From the NCBI GenBank assembly GCA_963714145.1, contig OY970235.1, positions 7,378,001-7,442,000 on the forward strand: a stretch of 64,000 nucleotides of DNA. The letters run 5' to 3'. A program made the position numbers and the translations under genes. Every line of letters starts with the position of its first letter. Positions within the stretch are counted from its first letter, which is position 1. Positions 55,223 through 63,835 of this stretch are shown here, piece by piece. The stretch comes from JBBWZH01 sp035544115 (GTDB lineage: Bacteria > Actinomycetota > Actinomycetes > Mycobacteriales > CADCTP01). The notes under the pieces are model-generated. The model worked only from the letters and a program-made list of their open reading frames with translations. It had not been told where the DNA came from and searched no databases.

Positions 55223-56664
55223 CACAGGCTCCCTCCCCACGCCGCCTCGGCGATCGGCCGGCGACGCAGTACCTGACGTGCGTTGGGTGCGGCCGTCCCG
55301 GTCGGGCCGGCTGGTGTGGCCGGGTCGGCCGGGTCGGCCGCCCGCAGCGGGTGGTCCGCCCAGTTGGCGAGCAGGTCGTCGGCCGGGGTACGGCCGCGGG
55401 CGGTGAACCGCTCGGCGAACCGCTCGGTCGCGTCGGCCAGGTCGGCCGGCAGCCCGGCCCGGCGGATGCCGGCCAGCGCGGCAGTCAGCACCCCCAGCGC
55501 GGCCCGGGCCAGCGGCCGGTTGGCCAGCCCCAGCCGGGCCGCCACCGGCAGCGTGCCGGCCACCGGCTCGACCGCGGCCAGCGCCTCGTCCCGGGCGACC
55601 GGATCGTCCAGCAGCGTCGCGACCACGGCGGCGACCAGCTGCCAGCGGTCGTCCGGCTGCGCGTCGAGCACCCGCAGCTCCAGGTGCCCGCGCGGCCGTA
55701 CCGGCGGGAACAGGGTGCTGAGGTGGTATTCCAGATCATCTAGCCGGGGGCGGGCCAGCTCGGCCGGGCTCTCCCCGCGCAGCCAGCCGCGGAAGGTCAG
55801 CCCGGCGGGCGCGTCCCACGGCCGGTCCGGCCGGCGGACCGCGAGCACCTCCGCGTCCAGCGCGTACCGGGCGTAGGCCGCCCGCGGATCGCTGGTCTTC
55901 GGCTGGAGCGGCTCGACATCGGCAGGCGGTCGGGTCCTGGTCGGATCGATCCGGGACCAGACCGCCTGCCGACTACATCGCCACCCCGTAGGGCGGCCCT
56001 CCAGTAGGGGAGAGTTCGCGAACAGCGCCACCAGCACGGGCGCCAGTGCGTACATCGACTGCCACCGGGCGGCGATCTCGGCGTCGTCCGCGCCGGCGTC
56101 CAGGCAGACCTGGACGGACGCGGTCGAGCACATCATCAGCCGGCCGGCGCTGCCACGGCGGTCGAAATGCCGCTCCATCGCGGCGTACCGCGGCTCGCCG
56201 GTCTGCCGCACCGGCGGCCGGACCGGGTCGAGGCCGTACCCGACGAGGGAGAGCCGGTCGGTGGCCAGCCGCTGCCGGAGCACCGCCAGATCGGCGGCGG
56301 TGTCGCGCAGGCATTGGGCCAGCGGGGCGGGCGGCGAGCTGAGCTCGAGCTGCCCGCCCGGCTCGGAGGTGAGCCGGCCGCCGAGACCGGGTGGGTCGGC
56401 GGGGCGGGTGCCGGTGTCGGCGGTGCCGGTTTCGGTGTCACAGGCTGGGTCGAGATCGCCCAGCGCGGCCTGCACACGCTGGGCGGGAACGGGCGTCGTC
56501 GGGGAGTCGTCGTCGTACACGAGCCATTCCAGCTCCACCCCGACCCGGCTCGGCGGCCCCGTCTTGAACGCGGTGCGACCGACGTAGAACTCGGCCGCCG
56601 ACTCACTCAGCGGTGCCTCCAGATCCAGATCGTCCGGGTAGATATCGGCTGTGGTGTCCAGCAT
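55222..56664 (-). CDS. egtA: glutamate-cysteine ligase of ergothioneine biosynthesis
   Basis: A 480-residue GCS2-type ligase that makes gamma-glutamylcysteine for EgtB. Motifs are VGVELEWLVYD, the SEPGGQLELSSPP segment and MMCSTASVQVCLD. It is somewhat longer than typical EgtA because of the C-terminal part. The ATG at 56664 follows GGAAGGAG. It is the first gene of egtABCD; no egtE lies in the cluster. Confidence 0.93.
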   Translation of the reverse strand: MLDTTADIYPDDLDLEAPLSESAAEFYVGRTAFKTGPPSRVGVELEWLVYDDDSPTTPVPAQRVQAALGDLDPACDTETGTADTGTRPADPPGLGGRLTSEPGGQLELSSPPAPLAQCLRDTAADLAVLRQRLATDRLSLVGYGLDPVRPPVRQTGEPRYAAMERHFDRRGSAGRLMMCSTASVQVCLDAGADDAEIAARWQSMYALAPVLVALFANSPLLEGRPTGWRCSRQAVWSRIDPTRTRPPADVEPLQPKTSDPRAAYARYALDAEVLAVRRPDRPWDAPAGLTFRGWLRGESPAELARPRLDDLEYHLSTLFPPVRPRGHLELRVLDAQPDDRWQLVAAVVATLLDDPVARDEALAAVEPVAGTLPVAARLGLANRPLARAALGVLTAALAGIRRAGLPADLADATERFAERFTARGRTPADDLLANWADHPLRAADPADPATPAGPTGTAAPNARQVLRRRPIAEAAWGGSL

Positions 56665-57057
56665 CGAGCGCTCCTTCCAACAGGGCCCGGCACCGGCACG
56701 GCGCCGACCAGGCCTTTCCCCAGGGCCCGGCCACGGTAACTCCGCCCACTGACGATTTCCCACCGTCGTTGGAAGGCCCCCGGCGCCCGCCCCGGGTGCT
56801 CTACCCGTCCGGGCGCTTCGCATGCGGCCGGGCCGGCCCGGAGCGGTCAGGCCCCGGGCCGGCCCGGCATCAGGCCTCAGCTGCCGCCGGCGGGGCAGTC
56901 CTCGTCGCGGCACGGGGCGTAGCTCATCGCGGGTCACCGGCAGCCCAGCCGGCTGACCCGCGCCTGGCGGCCGGCCCCCGGCGCCCGGCCGGCCCGCGGC
57001 CGGGCTGGCCGCCGCGGACCCCCGGCCCACGGCGACCAGCGTCGCGCTCTGGAGAGC
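56665..57057. other. intergenic region upstream of egtA
   Basis: No conserved gene. Contents: a hairpin at 56929-56961 (GCGGGTCA/TGACCCGC arms, probably the terminator of the DUF3352 gene), and directly beyond it a 16-codon ORF on the minus strand (56877-56927) whose product, MSYAPCRDEDCPAGGS, has two Cys. The region next to egtA is the least GC-rich and should hold its promoter. Confidence 0.5.
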
Positions 57058-59415
57058 TCAGACGACCAGCCGCAGGTGCAGCGTCGAGGCGTCGCCCGAG
57101 GTGCTGGCGGTCAGCCCGAACGCCCGGAGCTCGGTCCCCGGCCCGGACAGGTCACCACCGCCGAGCTGGCCCGACTTGCGCACGTCCACGTACATCGCGA
57201 ACTGGGAGCCGGCCAGCTCCGGCATCGCCGCCTTGAACAGATCGCTGTTGCCGAGCCCACCAGCCGCGGCGAGCTTGCCGGCATAGTCCGCCGAGGACGC
57301 GAACACCGTGCTGTCGCCGGTCGTGCGAACGGTCAGCCCATCGCTGTTGCCGATCTTGTTGGACAGTTTCTCGGCCGCCGTCTTCGCCCGGTCCACGTCG
57401 GTGGTCCTGGTGATGGCGCCGAACGCCGGCTCATCGGACGAGCCACCGACGGCCACCACCGTGGTCGTGCCGACCAGCGCGATCAGGTCGTCCGGGAAGG
57501 TCATGTCCAGGTCGGACGCCACCGAGTCCATCTGGTCGCCGAGACCCGCGTCCTTGAGCGCCTGGTAGGCCTGCTTGACCAGCTTGTCGCCGCCGCCGAG
57601 CGCGACCGCGGCCACGGTGTCGTCCGGCAGCGTGCCCAGCTTCGGCCCGATCGCCTCGCCAGCCGACACCGGCTGGGTGCCGAACGAGCGGATCACCACG
57701 TCGGCGGCGCTGTCGGTGAACTTCAGCGTGCCGACAACCCGGCCCTTCGCGTCGCCCACGTCCACCTGGGACCCGCCGCCGCTGGGGAGCCCGCCGATCT
57801 CATTGAAGTCGTTGACGTGGGCGAGGTCGGCCCAGAGCGTGATGGTGCCGTCGGTGCCGACCGACTTCAGGTCGCCCTGGAACGTGCCGTTGTCGTGCAG
57901 CGAGCCCTTGCCCGCGTCGGACACCGCCGCCTGCGCGATCGACTCGGTCCGGGCCAGCACGACGATCTTGTCCTTGATCACGTAGCCGAAGCCGCCGTCC
58001 GCCGTGCGGCGCAGCGCGTCCAGGCCGGTGCGGGCCTTGCCGGCGTCGGTGGCCTCGATCACCACGATCGCCTCGGCCTTGGCGCCCTGCGGGTCGACCG
58101 CGGCCGCGGCGTGCTTGCCCACCCACGGCTTGATGTTCTGCTCGTACTGCCGCTTCACGTCGGCGCTGCCGAGCAGCGGCTCGAGCAGGCCCTCCAGCAG
58201 GTTCGGCGCGTCCTCACGCACCTTCAGGTCGGAGAAGTGGTGGAAGAAGCGCAGCGCGGCCACCTTCTGCCCGGCCGGCGGGTCGAGGTTCAGCTCGGCG
58301 TAGGCGACCGAGTCGCGCGGCAGCTGGGTATCCAGCGTGACGCCGCTGCCAGCCAGCAGCGTGTACGCGGTGACCCCGCCCGCGGTCAGTGCCACCGCGG
58401 TGGCACTGGCGACGATCGCCCACAACGCCCGCCTGCGCTTGCGCGGTGGCGGGCCGGCCGGCGCGTAGCCGGCACCGAGGTAGTCGGGCTGACCCGGGTA
58501 GCCGCCCGGCTGCTGGTACCCGCCCTGCTGATAGCCGCCCTGCTGGTACCCGCCCTGCGGATCACCGGCGTAGTACTGCCCACCCGGCTGGCTGGGCGGC
58601 TGGCCCAGCCCGTACGACCCGGTCTGGTAGCCACCGCCCGGCTGCTGACCGGACGGATAGCCGGCCGGCTGACCGTACGGTGCCGGCGGCTGGCCCGGGT
58701 AGCCGCCGACCGGCGGCTGACCGGGGACCGATGGCTGCTGACCGGACGGGTAGCCGGCCGCCGGCTGCTGACCCGTCCCGTAGGACGGCTGCTGACCGGA
58801 CGGGTAACCCGCCGCCGGCTGCTGACCGGACGGGTAGCCGCTCGCCGGCTGCTGGCCTGATGGGTAGCCCGCCGTCGGTTGCTGACCGGAGGGGTAACCA
58901 GCCGGCGGCTGGCCACCGGACGGGTAGCCGGGCTGCTGACCGGAGTAACCGCCGGACGGCACCGGGCCCGTCCCGTACGACGGCTGCTGACCGGAGGGGT
59001 AACCGCCGGACGGCACCGGGCCCGTCCCGTACGACGGCTGCTGACCCGAGGGGTAACCGCCGGACGGCACCGGGCCCGTTCCATAGGACGGCTGCTGACC
59101 GGAGGGGTAACCGCCGGACGGCACCGGGCCCGTCCCGGCGGACGGCTGCTGACCGGCCGGGTAGCCGGCCGACGGCGGGCCGGACGGACCGACCACCTGG
59201 CCGTACGGGGAGCCCGGCACCGGGCCGGATGGCTGTCCCGGCGGGCCGAAGGCGGGCTGCGCGCCAGGTGCGGCGGGCGGTGGATTCGTCGGCAGCGGTC
59301 CCGATGCCGGAGACGTCGAAGGCACCGGAGGCCCGGCGGGCTGCGCCGGTGGCTCGGTGCCGTCAGGCTGCGGTTGCGTCGAAGAGCTGTCAGCGGGCCG
59401 GTCGTCGCCGGTCAT
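57058..59415 (-). CDS. DUF3352 membrane protein with repetitive Pro/Gly/Gln N-terminus
   Basis: A 785-residue protein. The first 320 residues are low complexity, including repeats of GYPSGQQPSYGTGPVPSG and QQGGY; then a basic stop, one membrane helix (AIVASATAVALTAGGVTAYT) and a large external DUF3352 domain. The function is unknown. Topology suggests a cytoplasmic disordered tail and an external sensor or scaffold. The ATG at 59415 has GGGGGAAG before it. Confidence 0.82.
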   Translation of the reverse strand: MTGDDRPADSSSTQPQPDGTEPPAQPAGPPVPSTSPASGPLPTNPPPAAPGAQPAFGPPGQPSGPVPGSPYGQVVGPSGPPSAGYPAGQQPSAGTGPVPSGGYPSGQQPSYGTGPVPSGGYPSGQQPSYGTGPVPSGGYPSGQQPSYGTGPVPSGGYSGQQPGYPSGGQPPAGYPSGQQPTAGYPSGQQPASGYPSGQQPAAGYPSGQQPSYGTGQQPAAGYPSGQQPSVPGQPPVGGYPGQPPAPYGQPAGYPSGQQPGGGYQTGSYGLGQPPSQPGGQYYAGDPQGGYQQGGYQQGGYQQPGGYPGQPDYLGAGYAPAGPPPRKRRRALWAIVASATAVALTAGGVTAYTLLAGSGVTLDTQLPRDSVAYAELNLDPPAGQKVAALRFFHHFSDLKVREDAPNLLEGLLEPLLGSADVKRQYEQNIKPWVGKHAAAAVDPQGAKAEAIVVIEATDAGKARTGLDALRRTADGGFGYVIKDKIVVLARTESIAQAAVSDAGKGSLHDNGTFQGDLKSVGTDGTITLWADLAHVNDFNEIGGLPSGGGSQVDVGDAKGRVVGTLKFTDSAADVVIRSFGTQPVSAGEAIGPKLGTLPDDTVAAVALGGGDKLVKQAYQALKDAGLGDQMDSVASDLDMTFPDDLIALVGTTTVVAVGGSSDEPAFGAITRTTDVDRAKTAAEKLSNKIGNSDGLTVRTTGDSTVFASSADYAGKLAAAGGLGNSDLFKAAMPELAGSQFAMYVDVRKSGQLGGGDLSGPGTELRAFGLTASTSGDASTLHLRLVV
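58480..59180. repeat. tandem repeats encoding GYPSGQQP units
   Basis: Near-identical units of about 57 bp (clear at 58940-59130) plus shorter 24- to 27-bp units encode the GYPSGQQP-type repeats of the DUF3352 protein. Confidence 0.8.
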
Positions 59416-59557
59416 GATTCTTCCCCCATATCCGTTCGCTGCCGGAACGGGAACGTAGCAGCAGCCTGTGGCTATTCGGTCTGCGGTGCCCAGCCGCGGC
59501 GGGCGCTGCTGAGATGCCGCCTGGGCACCGGTGGTTCCGTCCCTTCTGGCCGGTTGG

Positions 59558-60625
59558 TCAGGCTGCCGGCCCGGACGGGTTCACGGCGGCAACACCGTCC
59601 CGGCCGGCCCACTTGACCGAGTACAGCGACCGGTCAGCCTCGTTGTACAGCCCGTCCACGGTCACCGCGTCGGCCGGGTACGAGCCGATGCCGATGCTCA
59701 ACCGGACGGCCACCGGCACCGACAGTGTCCGGTCGGCCACCTCGACCTGGATGTTCCGACCGATGTCGTGCGCGGCCTGCGGGGCGGCCCCGGGCAGCAG
59801 CACGGCGAACTCGTCGCCGCCGATCCGGCCGGCAGCCGCCCCGACCGTCCACGCGGTGCCGGCCAGCACCGTGCCGATCATCGCCAGCACCTCGTCGCCG
59901 GCCAGGTGCCCGTAGCTGTCGTTGATCGTCTTGAAGTGGTCGACGTCGACGATCAGCAGGCTGACCGGGTCACCGGCAGCACCGGCCCGGTCCAGCGCGC
60001 CGGCCAGCCGGTCGTGGAAGGAGCGCCGGTTCAGGCAGCCGGTGAGCTGGTCGGTCGCCGCCTGCAGTTCGAGCCGCCCGGCGAGTTCGGCGAGCGCGGC
60101 TCGCTGCCGCCACTGGTTCGCCGCGGCGAAGGTGCCGAGCACACCGCAGAGCCCGAGCATCGACGCGGACAGCTGCACCACCGCGGTGAAACCACCCGGC
60201 GCGGTCGCGGCCAGCCCCAGGTACACCATGACGGCCAGCCCGGAGAAGGCCAGCACCGACCGGGGCGGGTAGGCCAGCGCGATATAGCTCAGCGCGATGA
60301 ACAGCAGCAGGCAGAGCGGGCTGGTCGCACCGCCGTCCAGGTAGGAGATCAGCGCGACGAGTGAATAGGTGAGGCCGCTCCAGCCGTACAGCAGCCGCAG
60401 GTGCCGGCCGCTGCGCGCGATGGCCGACCGGAACCGGTCCACGACGACCGACGCGGCCAGACCGAGCACAGCTACCGCGAAGATCAACAACCGGTGCGCG
60501 CCGTCCGGGGTGAGCGCCAGGTAGACCCAGACCGCGATGTTGCAGAGCGCGTAGAGCACCGTCGACGCCCGAATATGGCGGACCCAGAACTCCGCGCCCG
60601 GCTCGCCGAGCGGCAGGTGGACCAT
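59558..60625 (-). CDS. GGDEF-domain membrane protein (diguanylate cyclase)
   Basis: A protein of about 355 residues with five or six membrane helices and a C-terminal GGDEF domain (DQLTGCLNRRSFHDRL, DVDHFKTINDSYGHLAGDEV, GRIGGDEFAVLL). The active-site GGDEF is intact, so cyclic di-GMP synthesis is likely; no RxxD inhibitory site precedes it. The start is uncertain: ATG 60625 (used), 60631, or ATG 60718 preceded by GAGG. Two adjacent palindromes lie upstream. Confidence 0.85.
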   Translation of the reverse strand: MVHLPLGEPGAEFWVRHIRASTVLYALCNIAVWVYLALTPDGAHRLLIFAVAVLGLAASVVVDRFRSAIARSGRHLRLLYGWSGLTYSLVALISYLDGGATSPLCLLLFIALSYIALAYPPRSVLAFSGLAVMVYLGLAATAPGGFTAVVQLSASMLGLCGVLGTFAAANQWRQRAALAELAGRLELQAATDQLTGCLNRRSFHDRLAGALDRAGAAGDPVSLLIVDVDHFKTINDSYGHLAGDEVLAMIGTVLAGTAWTVGAAAGRIGGDEFAVLLPGAAPQAAHDIGRNIQVEVADRTLSVPVAVRLSIGIGSYPADAVTVDGLYNEADRSLYSVKWAGRDGVAAVNPSGPAA

Positions 60626-60768
60626 GTCCATCTCATCGGACGGCCGACCGCGGACCGTAACAGCATCCCCGGCCGGCTCGCGCCTGGCGCGCACTATCCG
60701 GGGGCGAACCGCAGCCATCCTCGGAATACCCAAGCGACCACACCGGCGCCGGCGTCGCCCAGGAGGTT

Positions 60769-60789
60769 CGTATGCATACGTGACGTCAC
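60769..60789. promoter_or_regulatory. two adjoining perfect palindromes
   Basis: CGTATGCATACG (60769-60780) is directly followed by TGACGTCA (60781-60788; 10 bp counting GTGACGTCAC). Two further CATACGG copies lie at 60796-60802 and 60814-60820. Probable operator cluster upstream of the GGDEF gene. Confidence 0.5.
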
Positions 60790-60939
60790 CACACTCATAC
60801 GGTCAGCGCAAGTGCATACGGCGCCAGCCGGACGCCAAACCCCCAACCTGCCCTTCCAGCATTCCCGTAAGGGCAACCCACCATCTCAGCCCGCGCCGGT
60901 TAGGTTCAGTTCTGGGAAGCGGTAACGCGTCGTGGAGAC

Positions 60940-61236
60940 TCACCGACGATCCTCGGCCCGCATCGCCGAGAGCGCGTCGGACAGGCTGTCGGTAGCACCC
61001 CGAGGATGCATGCGGGGCCGGTAGCCGGGCCGCCGAGCGAGGCTTGCGCGGCCGGACTCGACCAGCCGGGCCAGGATCGGCGTGGGCGCACGCTCCTCAA
61101 CCGGAACAATGCGGGCGACCAGCCGACCGCGCTCGGTCACATCGATGGTCTCGCCATGCCGGACCCGCGCCAGCACCTCGCTCGTGTGGTGGTGGAGGTA
61201 GCGCAGGCCAACGCTGTGCGCATCTGCGACCGTCAC
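60940..61236 (-). CDS. Phd/YefM-family antitoxin, apparently orphan
   Basis: A 98-residue antitoxin: LRYLHHHTSEVLARVRHGE and TIDVTERGRLVARIVPVEE form the Phd DNA-binding fold, and the Arg-rich tail is the toxin-binding part. In such pairs a PIN toxin normally follows; here the downstream 200 nt contain none. The GTG at 61236 is used. A TTGTGTCACAA palindrome lies 20 nt upstream. Confidence 0.8.
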   Translation of the reverse strand: MTVADAHSVGLRYLHHHTSEVLARVRHGETIDVTERGRLVARIVPVEERAPTPILARLVESGRASLARRPGYRPRMHPRGATDSLSDALSAMRAEDRR

Positions 61237-61255
61237 GTCCCAAACGTCTCATAAT

Positions 61256-61266
61256 TTGTGTCACAA
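61256..61266. promoter_or_regulatory. palindrome upstream of the Phd antitoxin
   Basis: TTGTGTCACAA is a perfect inverted repeat around one base, in an AT-richer promoter-like stretch 20 nt before the antitoxin start. A likely autoregulation site. Confidence 0.45.
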
Positions 61267-61301
61267 GTCCGCGGCGACGCGGCTCGCGTAACCGTGGTCG
61301 G

Positions 61302-61343
61302 GGGCAGTAGCCGTCCGGGTTCTTGGCCAGGTGCTGCTGGTGG
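61302..61343. repeat. duplicated fragment of the msrA 3' end
   Basis: This 42-bp stretch matches 63900-63941 inside msrA in the same orientation at 41 of 42 positions (31 bp identical, one mismatch, 10 identical). It is not part of any open msrA gene here. Confidence 0.85.
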
Positions 61344-61366
61344 CAAGGCCCGGCGGGAAGCGGCCT

Positions 61367-61780
61367 TCACCGGAGGGTCGGTAGGTCCGCCAACGCCTGT
61401 AGTTTGCGGTCGTAGGTGACCAGCGGTACGGAATTGGCCAGGGCGGTGGCCGCGATCATCCGGTCCCAGGGGTCAGCGATCACGGCCCTGGGCACCCGAC
61501 CCACGGCCCAAGCGACCGCCTCGTCCATTGGCACCACCTCGAAGCCGGTACCCGCCGCATCAAGAACGGCGTGCACCGCGTCGACCTGGTCCTCGCCGAG
61601 CGTGCCCTTCTCTACGAGGTACGCCAACTCCACCACCGACACCGCCGAAAGCAGGATGGGCTGGTTTCGCTCGGTCACGGCGTCGAGGAGGGCGACCGTA
61701 GACGGCTCCAGTCGGGGCGAGTCTTCGACATACCAGAGGAACACATGCGTATCGATGAGCACCGGTCCGACCTCGGTCAC
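61367..61780 (-). CDS. vapC: PIN-domain toxin (VapC family)
   Basis: A 137-residue PIN ribonuclease. The acidic residues are in place: LIDTHVFLWYVE (first Asp), VVELAYL (Glu) and IADPWDRMIAATAL (Asp pair). The GTG at 61780 overlaps the stop of the antitoxin (GTGA). It probably cleaves an RNA and is neutralised by the preceding gene product. Confidence 0.88.
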   Translation of the reverse strand: MTEVGPVLIDTHVFLWYVEDSPRLEPSTVALLDAVTERNQPILLSAVSVVELAYLVEKGTLGEDQVDAVHAVLDAAGTGFEVVPMDEAVAWAVGRVPRAVIADPWDRMIAATALANSVPLVTYDRKLQALADLPTLR

Positions 61781-62022
61781 GGCTCCCCGGCCAGGTCAGC
61801 CCACGTCTCCCGACGGACCCGGGCGATCTCCTCCGGGTCGATGTCGGGCAGTCGGCCGGCAAGCACACCGCGCATGTTCTGCCGACGCGGCCGAGCGGTG
61901 ATCGTCACCCGCACCTGCTGACCCGGCGACAGCGACAGGCGCCGCAACCGGTCAGACGGAATCACTACATCACCGGACGCCGACACCACCGCGTCGACAT
62001 CTGTCCGCTCAGGCTCCGACAC
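61777..62022 (-). CDS. AbrB/SpoVT-like antitoxin (VapB role)
   Basis: An 81-residue protein with a swapped-hairpin AbrB-type DNA-binding domain (VVSASGDVVIPSDRLRRLSL, GQQVRVTITAR) and a C-terminal toxin-binding segment. The GTG at 62022 is preferred because GGGGAGG lies 6 nt before it. It overlaps vapC. Confidence 0.8.
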   Translation of the reverse strand: MSEPERTDVDAVVSASGDVVIPSDRLRRLSLSPGQQVRVTITARPRRQNMRGVLAGRLPDIDPEEIARVRRETWADLAGEP

Positions 62023-62108
62023 ACCACACCTCCCCACCAGATGCTAAGCCGCACCGGATGAACGCACTCGGCGCCGCGCCAACATGAGGGGCGCCCTCGG
62101 GCTGAGCG

Positions 62109-63521
62109 TCAGCTCGCTGGGCACGGGTGCGGGCGGGTGTCCGGCCGGATCAGCACGTACGTCCCGGTCGGCGGCGTCCGCGCGTTCGGATCGTCGCGGA
62201 CCACCAGGTACTTCCCTTGCGCGTCCACGCTTCTGACCGGCACCGCACGGGGCGGGGCCGCGCACGTCCGCACCGCGCCGGTCGCCGGGTCCAGACCGAC
62301 CAACGCGGCCGGTCCCTCCCGCCAGGAGGACGCGGCGAGCCAGACCAGGTCGGTGCCCTGGTCGACGTCCTCGACGACCGGCGGGTACAGCCCGCGGTGC
62401 TCCGCACCGGCGGCCACCCGCCACCGGGCGTGCAGGTCGGGGGTGAGCGCGATCACCGTGCTGGCCAGCAGGAGGAATCTGCCATCGTGCTGGAGGCAGC
62501 AGTAGCTGTCGCGGTCCGTGGTCACCCGGACCGGTCGCCCATCGCGGTCGAGCCGCCAGGCGAGCGGCCGCTCAACCTCGGCCGGCCCGGTCGAGACACC
62601 GAACACGGCGCAGCCGTTGCCGTCCGTGCAGCCGGACACGTAGACCGCCGGCTCCGGACCGCCCGAGCGCGGCAACTTCGGCTGCACGTACGCGGTGATC
62701 CGGGCACTCCGCGCGTCGAACACCCGCAGTTGCGGCTTCCGCTTCCCTCCCTTGCAGGTGATGTCCAGGACGAGGTACCCGCCCAGCTCCCAGCTGCCCG
62801 GACCGAAGTCCGGCACCTCGGCGCAGTCCTTGTGCTGGTCGTAGCGCCACAGCGGCTTTCCGGAGGTCGCGTCGACCGCCTCGACCCCGGCGAACCAGGG
62901 CAGTACGGCGACCGGCCCGCCCCTGGCCGGCACGACCAGCAGGTCGTCCGACCGGGGGGTGACGCCCTCGCCGGTCGAGCTGACCGGGTGCGGGACCACC
63001 GATCGCCAGGCCGGCGCGCCGGTGGCGAGGTCCACGCCGACGAGCAGCCCGGTGTCGTTGGGGCCGTAGCGATCCGGGGACTCGTCCCAGGCGGTCACGG
63101 CCAGCGTCCGGCCGGTGCCGTCCCGGATGATCCGGAACGCGCCGATCCGCGCACCTACCCGCCGGTACGACCAGACGGGCGCGGCCCCGGTCGCCCCGGC
63201 GAGCGGTTCGGCCCAGAGCCGGTCGCCCTTGCCCATCACCCGCAGCCGGTCGTCGACCACCGCCGGCTCGACGGGCAATCCGGCGATCACGCCCGGCGGA
63301 CGGTCGCCGACCGGTGCCGGCAGCGCGACGGCGCGCTGCACCTCCTCGCGTACGGGCGCGGGCGCCGGCTTGTCGTGGTCGCAGCCGGTCAGCGTCACCG
63401 CGACCAGCGCAGCGACCAGCGCCGCGCTACCCGCAGGCGCCCGGCCGCGGGTCCGACCGGACCAGCGCGGACCGGTCGTCCGGGAGCGGGCCGGTCCGAC
63501 TCTGTCCGATGCCATCGGCAT
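62109..63521 (-). CDS. lipoprotein with PQQ-like beta-propeller
   Basis: A 470-residue secreted lipoprotein. After a basic N-terminus comes a hydrophobic stretch ending in the lipobox LTGC. The rest holds blade-like repeats such as DLATGAPAWRSV, DATSGKPLWRYD and DPATGAVRTC, typical of PQQ-like propellers without enzyme activity. Several Cys pairs suggest disulfides. ATG 63521 is used, with 63515 as alternative. The role is unknown. Confidence 0.8.
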   Translation of the reverse strand: MPMASDRVGPARSRTTGPRWSGRTRGRAPAGSAALVAALVAVTLTGCDHDKPAPAPVREEVQRAVALPAPVGDRPPGVIAGLPVEPAVVDDRLRVMGKGDRLWAEPLAGATGAAPVWSYRRVGARIGAFRIIRDGTGRTLAVTAWDESPDRYGPNDTGLLVGVDLATGAPAWRSVVPHPVSSTGEGVTPRSDDLLVVPARGGPVAVLPWFAGVEAVDATSGKPLWRYDQHKDCAEVPDFGPGSWELGGYLVLDITCKGGKRKPQLRVFDARSARITAYVQPKLPRSGGPEPAVYVSGCTDGNGCAVFGVSTGPAEVERPLAWRLDRDGRPVRVTTDRDSYCCLQHDGRFLLLASTVIALTPDLHARWRVAAGAEHRGLYPPVVEDVDQGTDLVWLAASSWREGPAALVGLDPATGAVRTCAAPPRAVPVRSVDAQGKYLVVRDDPNARTPPTGTYVLIRPDTRPHPCPAS

Positions 63522-63835
63522 CCCCGATCACCAGATAGCGGCCGGTGGGCGTCCAGGAACATATCCGACGAACGGGGCCTGCCCCGCCGTTTCCGCGGTC
63601 ACAGCAGCCGTCGGGGTTCTTGGCCAGGTACTGGAGCGGGGTCGAGACGTACCACGAGGGCGACGTTGCGGGCGGCGTGGTGGATCAGTGCCGGGCGGTC
63701 TCGCGCCGGTCGGCGACGATGACATGCGGCGGGCCGAACCGGCTGACCGCGGCCCGTACCCACTCGAGTGGATCGCGGTCCAGATCTACCAGGCTCCGGC
63801 ACTGCCGTTCGGCCGACCCGGGCCGACCATGGCGA
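63522..63835. other. non-coding stretch with a second msrA-like fragment
   Basis: No conserved gene is seen. Positions 63602-63633 match the msrA segment at 63902-63933 at 30 of 32 positions in the same orientation, so it is another partial copy of the msrA 3' end. Confidence 0.65.

Noticed and set aside
57076..58860. A 594-codon open frame on the plus strand opposite the DUF3352 gene
   Set aside because: High GC content leaves long open frames antisense to real genes. The translation is rich in Arg, Gly and His with no recognisable motif, while the minus strand reads a coherent membrane protein.
60694..60876. A 60-codon minus-strand ORF over the palindrome region
   Set aside because: It has no ribosome binding site, spans the probable operator cluster and has no recognisable product.
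63528..63802. Overlapping short minus-strand ORFs between the lipoprotein gene and msrA
   Set aside because: They are Arg/Pro-rich, overlap one another in different frames and run through the msrA-like fragment.
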